A DNA stretch of 28,050 bases from Priapulus caudatus (lineage: Eukaryota > Priapulida > Priapulimorpha > Priapulimorphida > Priapulidae): positions 202,369 through 230,418 of the forward strand of contig NW_014577246.1 in assembly GCF_000485595.1 (NCBI RefSeq), given 5' to 3'. Of this stretch, positions 27,201 to 28,050 are shown piece after piece. Numbering within the stretch: the first letter of the stretch is position 1; each line of letters opens with the position of its first letter. A program made the position numbers and the translations under genes. The notes below the pieces were generated by a model. It saw only the letters and a list, made by a program, of their open reading frames with translations. It did not search any database and had not been told where the DNA came from.

Positions 27201-27599
27201 CGCAGTGTATGGTCTCTGTTTTTTATTCATTTCCACCTAAAAATCTCGCTCAAAGCTCGCTCAAAACTCACACGATGTACCAACCGTACGTGTGTTTGCG
27301 TGTGCGCGCGCGCGGGCGCATGCGTGTGTTGTCCGCTCGTGTCCGCTATGCCTCCAGTAAAATTTCTGTTTTATTTCATTTTATTTCCATTTCATATAAA
27401 CTATAAAACACGACAGTTTGTTACAAATAATCATAGCAACGAGTAAATACATTATCACATGCATAAACCCTACTGAACTGCATAGAAATGATATATATAT
27501 TATATAATATATATACAGTTCATGATATAATACAGGTTCACTGATCATTGTGATCAACAGGTTTAGTCTGATTCCGTTAGAGGGAACTTACTGTGATAA

Positions 27600-27976
27600 C
27601 AGTGTACTTGACGAGAGAAAAGAAAACGAAGAGTGACTACAGCAGAGGAAAATTGATGGAGTAAGAGTGAGCAAGGGGTGTGTGGAGGATTGAGAAAATC
27701 CAGAAAGGGAGGGCGTGAGAGAAAGAAGTAGAGAAGAAGGAAGCAAGGAAAGAGAGAGAGAGAGAGTGAAGAGAAGGGTCAGGAAAGGAAGAGGAAGAGA
27801 AATAGGAAAAGGAAGATGAAGAGGAAGAGGCAGAGGCAGAGAAAGAGGAAGCGGAAGAGGAAGAGGAAGAGAGACGGGGTTTGAGAGAAAGAGAGAGAGA
27901 GAGAGGAGGAGACGTGAGGAGAGAGAGGGAGGGAGGGATGGTGGGAGGGAATGAGAGAGGGAGAGAAAGAAAAGTG

Positions 27977-28050
<74 letters not shown>
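27600..28050. repeat. purine-rich tract ending in (GA)n
   Basis: GAAG/GAGG-rich sequence that becomes a pure (GA)n run from about 27978 to the window end. No coding content is supported. Confidence 0.95.

Noticed and set aside
26534-27406. Plus-strand frames of 98 and 142 residues at the right side
   Set aside because: They cross homopolymers, microsatellites and a pogo-like end, and nothing protein-like was recognised.

Overview
This is eukaryotic, almost certainly metazoan DNA. Coding sequence comes as short exons with GT-AG borders inside AT-rich, repeat-rich introns, and the recognisable proteins are animal families. Microsatellites, minisatellites and small inverted-repeat transposons suit an invertebrate, perhaps marine, but the species cannot be fixed from the sequence.

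The dominant feature is one large minus-strand gene filling most of the window. I could place 26 exons between 25266 (5' side) and 1723 (3' side). They join in a single phase-consistent frame of 1035 codons and encode a P4-type ATPase (phospholipid flippase) of the class VI / ATP11 type. All catalytic landmarks are present: DGET, PISL, DKTGT, SSPDE, KGAE, TGD and GDGAND, plus transmembrane segments 1-7. The last exons (TM8-10 and the tail) were not found, and the true start is uncertain.

On the plus strand at 2-757 is an intronless, probably four-pass membrane protein with an N-terminal 12-residue tandem repeat. Its topology is MS4A/CD20-like. A second, indel-ridden copy lies at about 6310-8010, inside intron 21 of the flippase gene and antisense to it. 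Its error pattern looks like uncorrected long-read sequence used to close an assembly gap (about 6310-10200), although some differences suggest a real second copy.

The most striking observation is that several introns carry tandem repeats seeded across the flippase gene's own exon/intron borders. The largest is an array of about 43 units of 55 bp (about 8026-10440). Each unit carries the end of exon 21 (residues IQEAEVGIG) plus its splice donor, and the intronic part of the unit is itself a diverged copy of the exon segment encoding the GDGAND motif. Smaller versions occur at the donors of exons 5 and 10 and at the acceptor of exon 1. Direct duplications also abut the donors of exons 14 and 19, each with a TTCGCG-rich MITE between the two copies.

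Other contents are a pair of hAT-like MITEs, pogo/Tigger-like remnants, tiny palindromic inserts beginning TATCAAGAG, a (GA)n tract next to exon 23, and hexa- and pentanucleotide microsatellites. No tRNA, rRNA or CRISPR array was seen.
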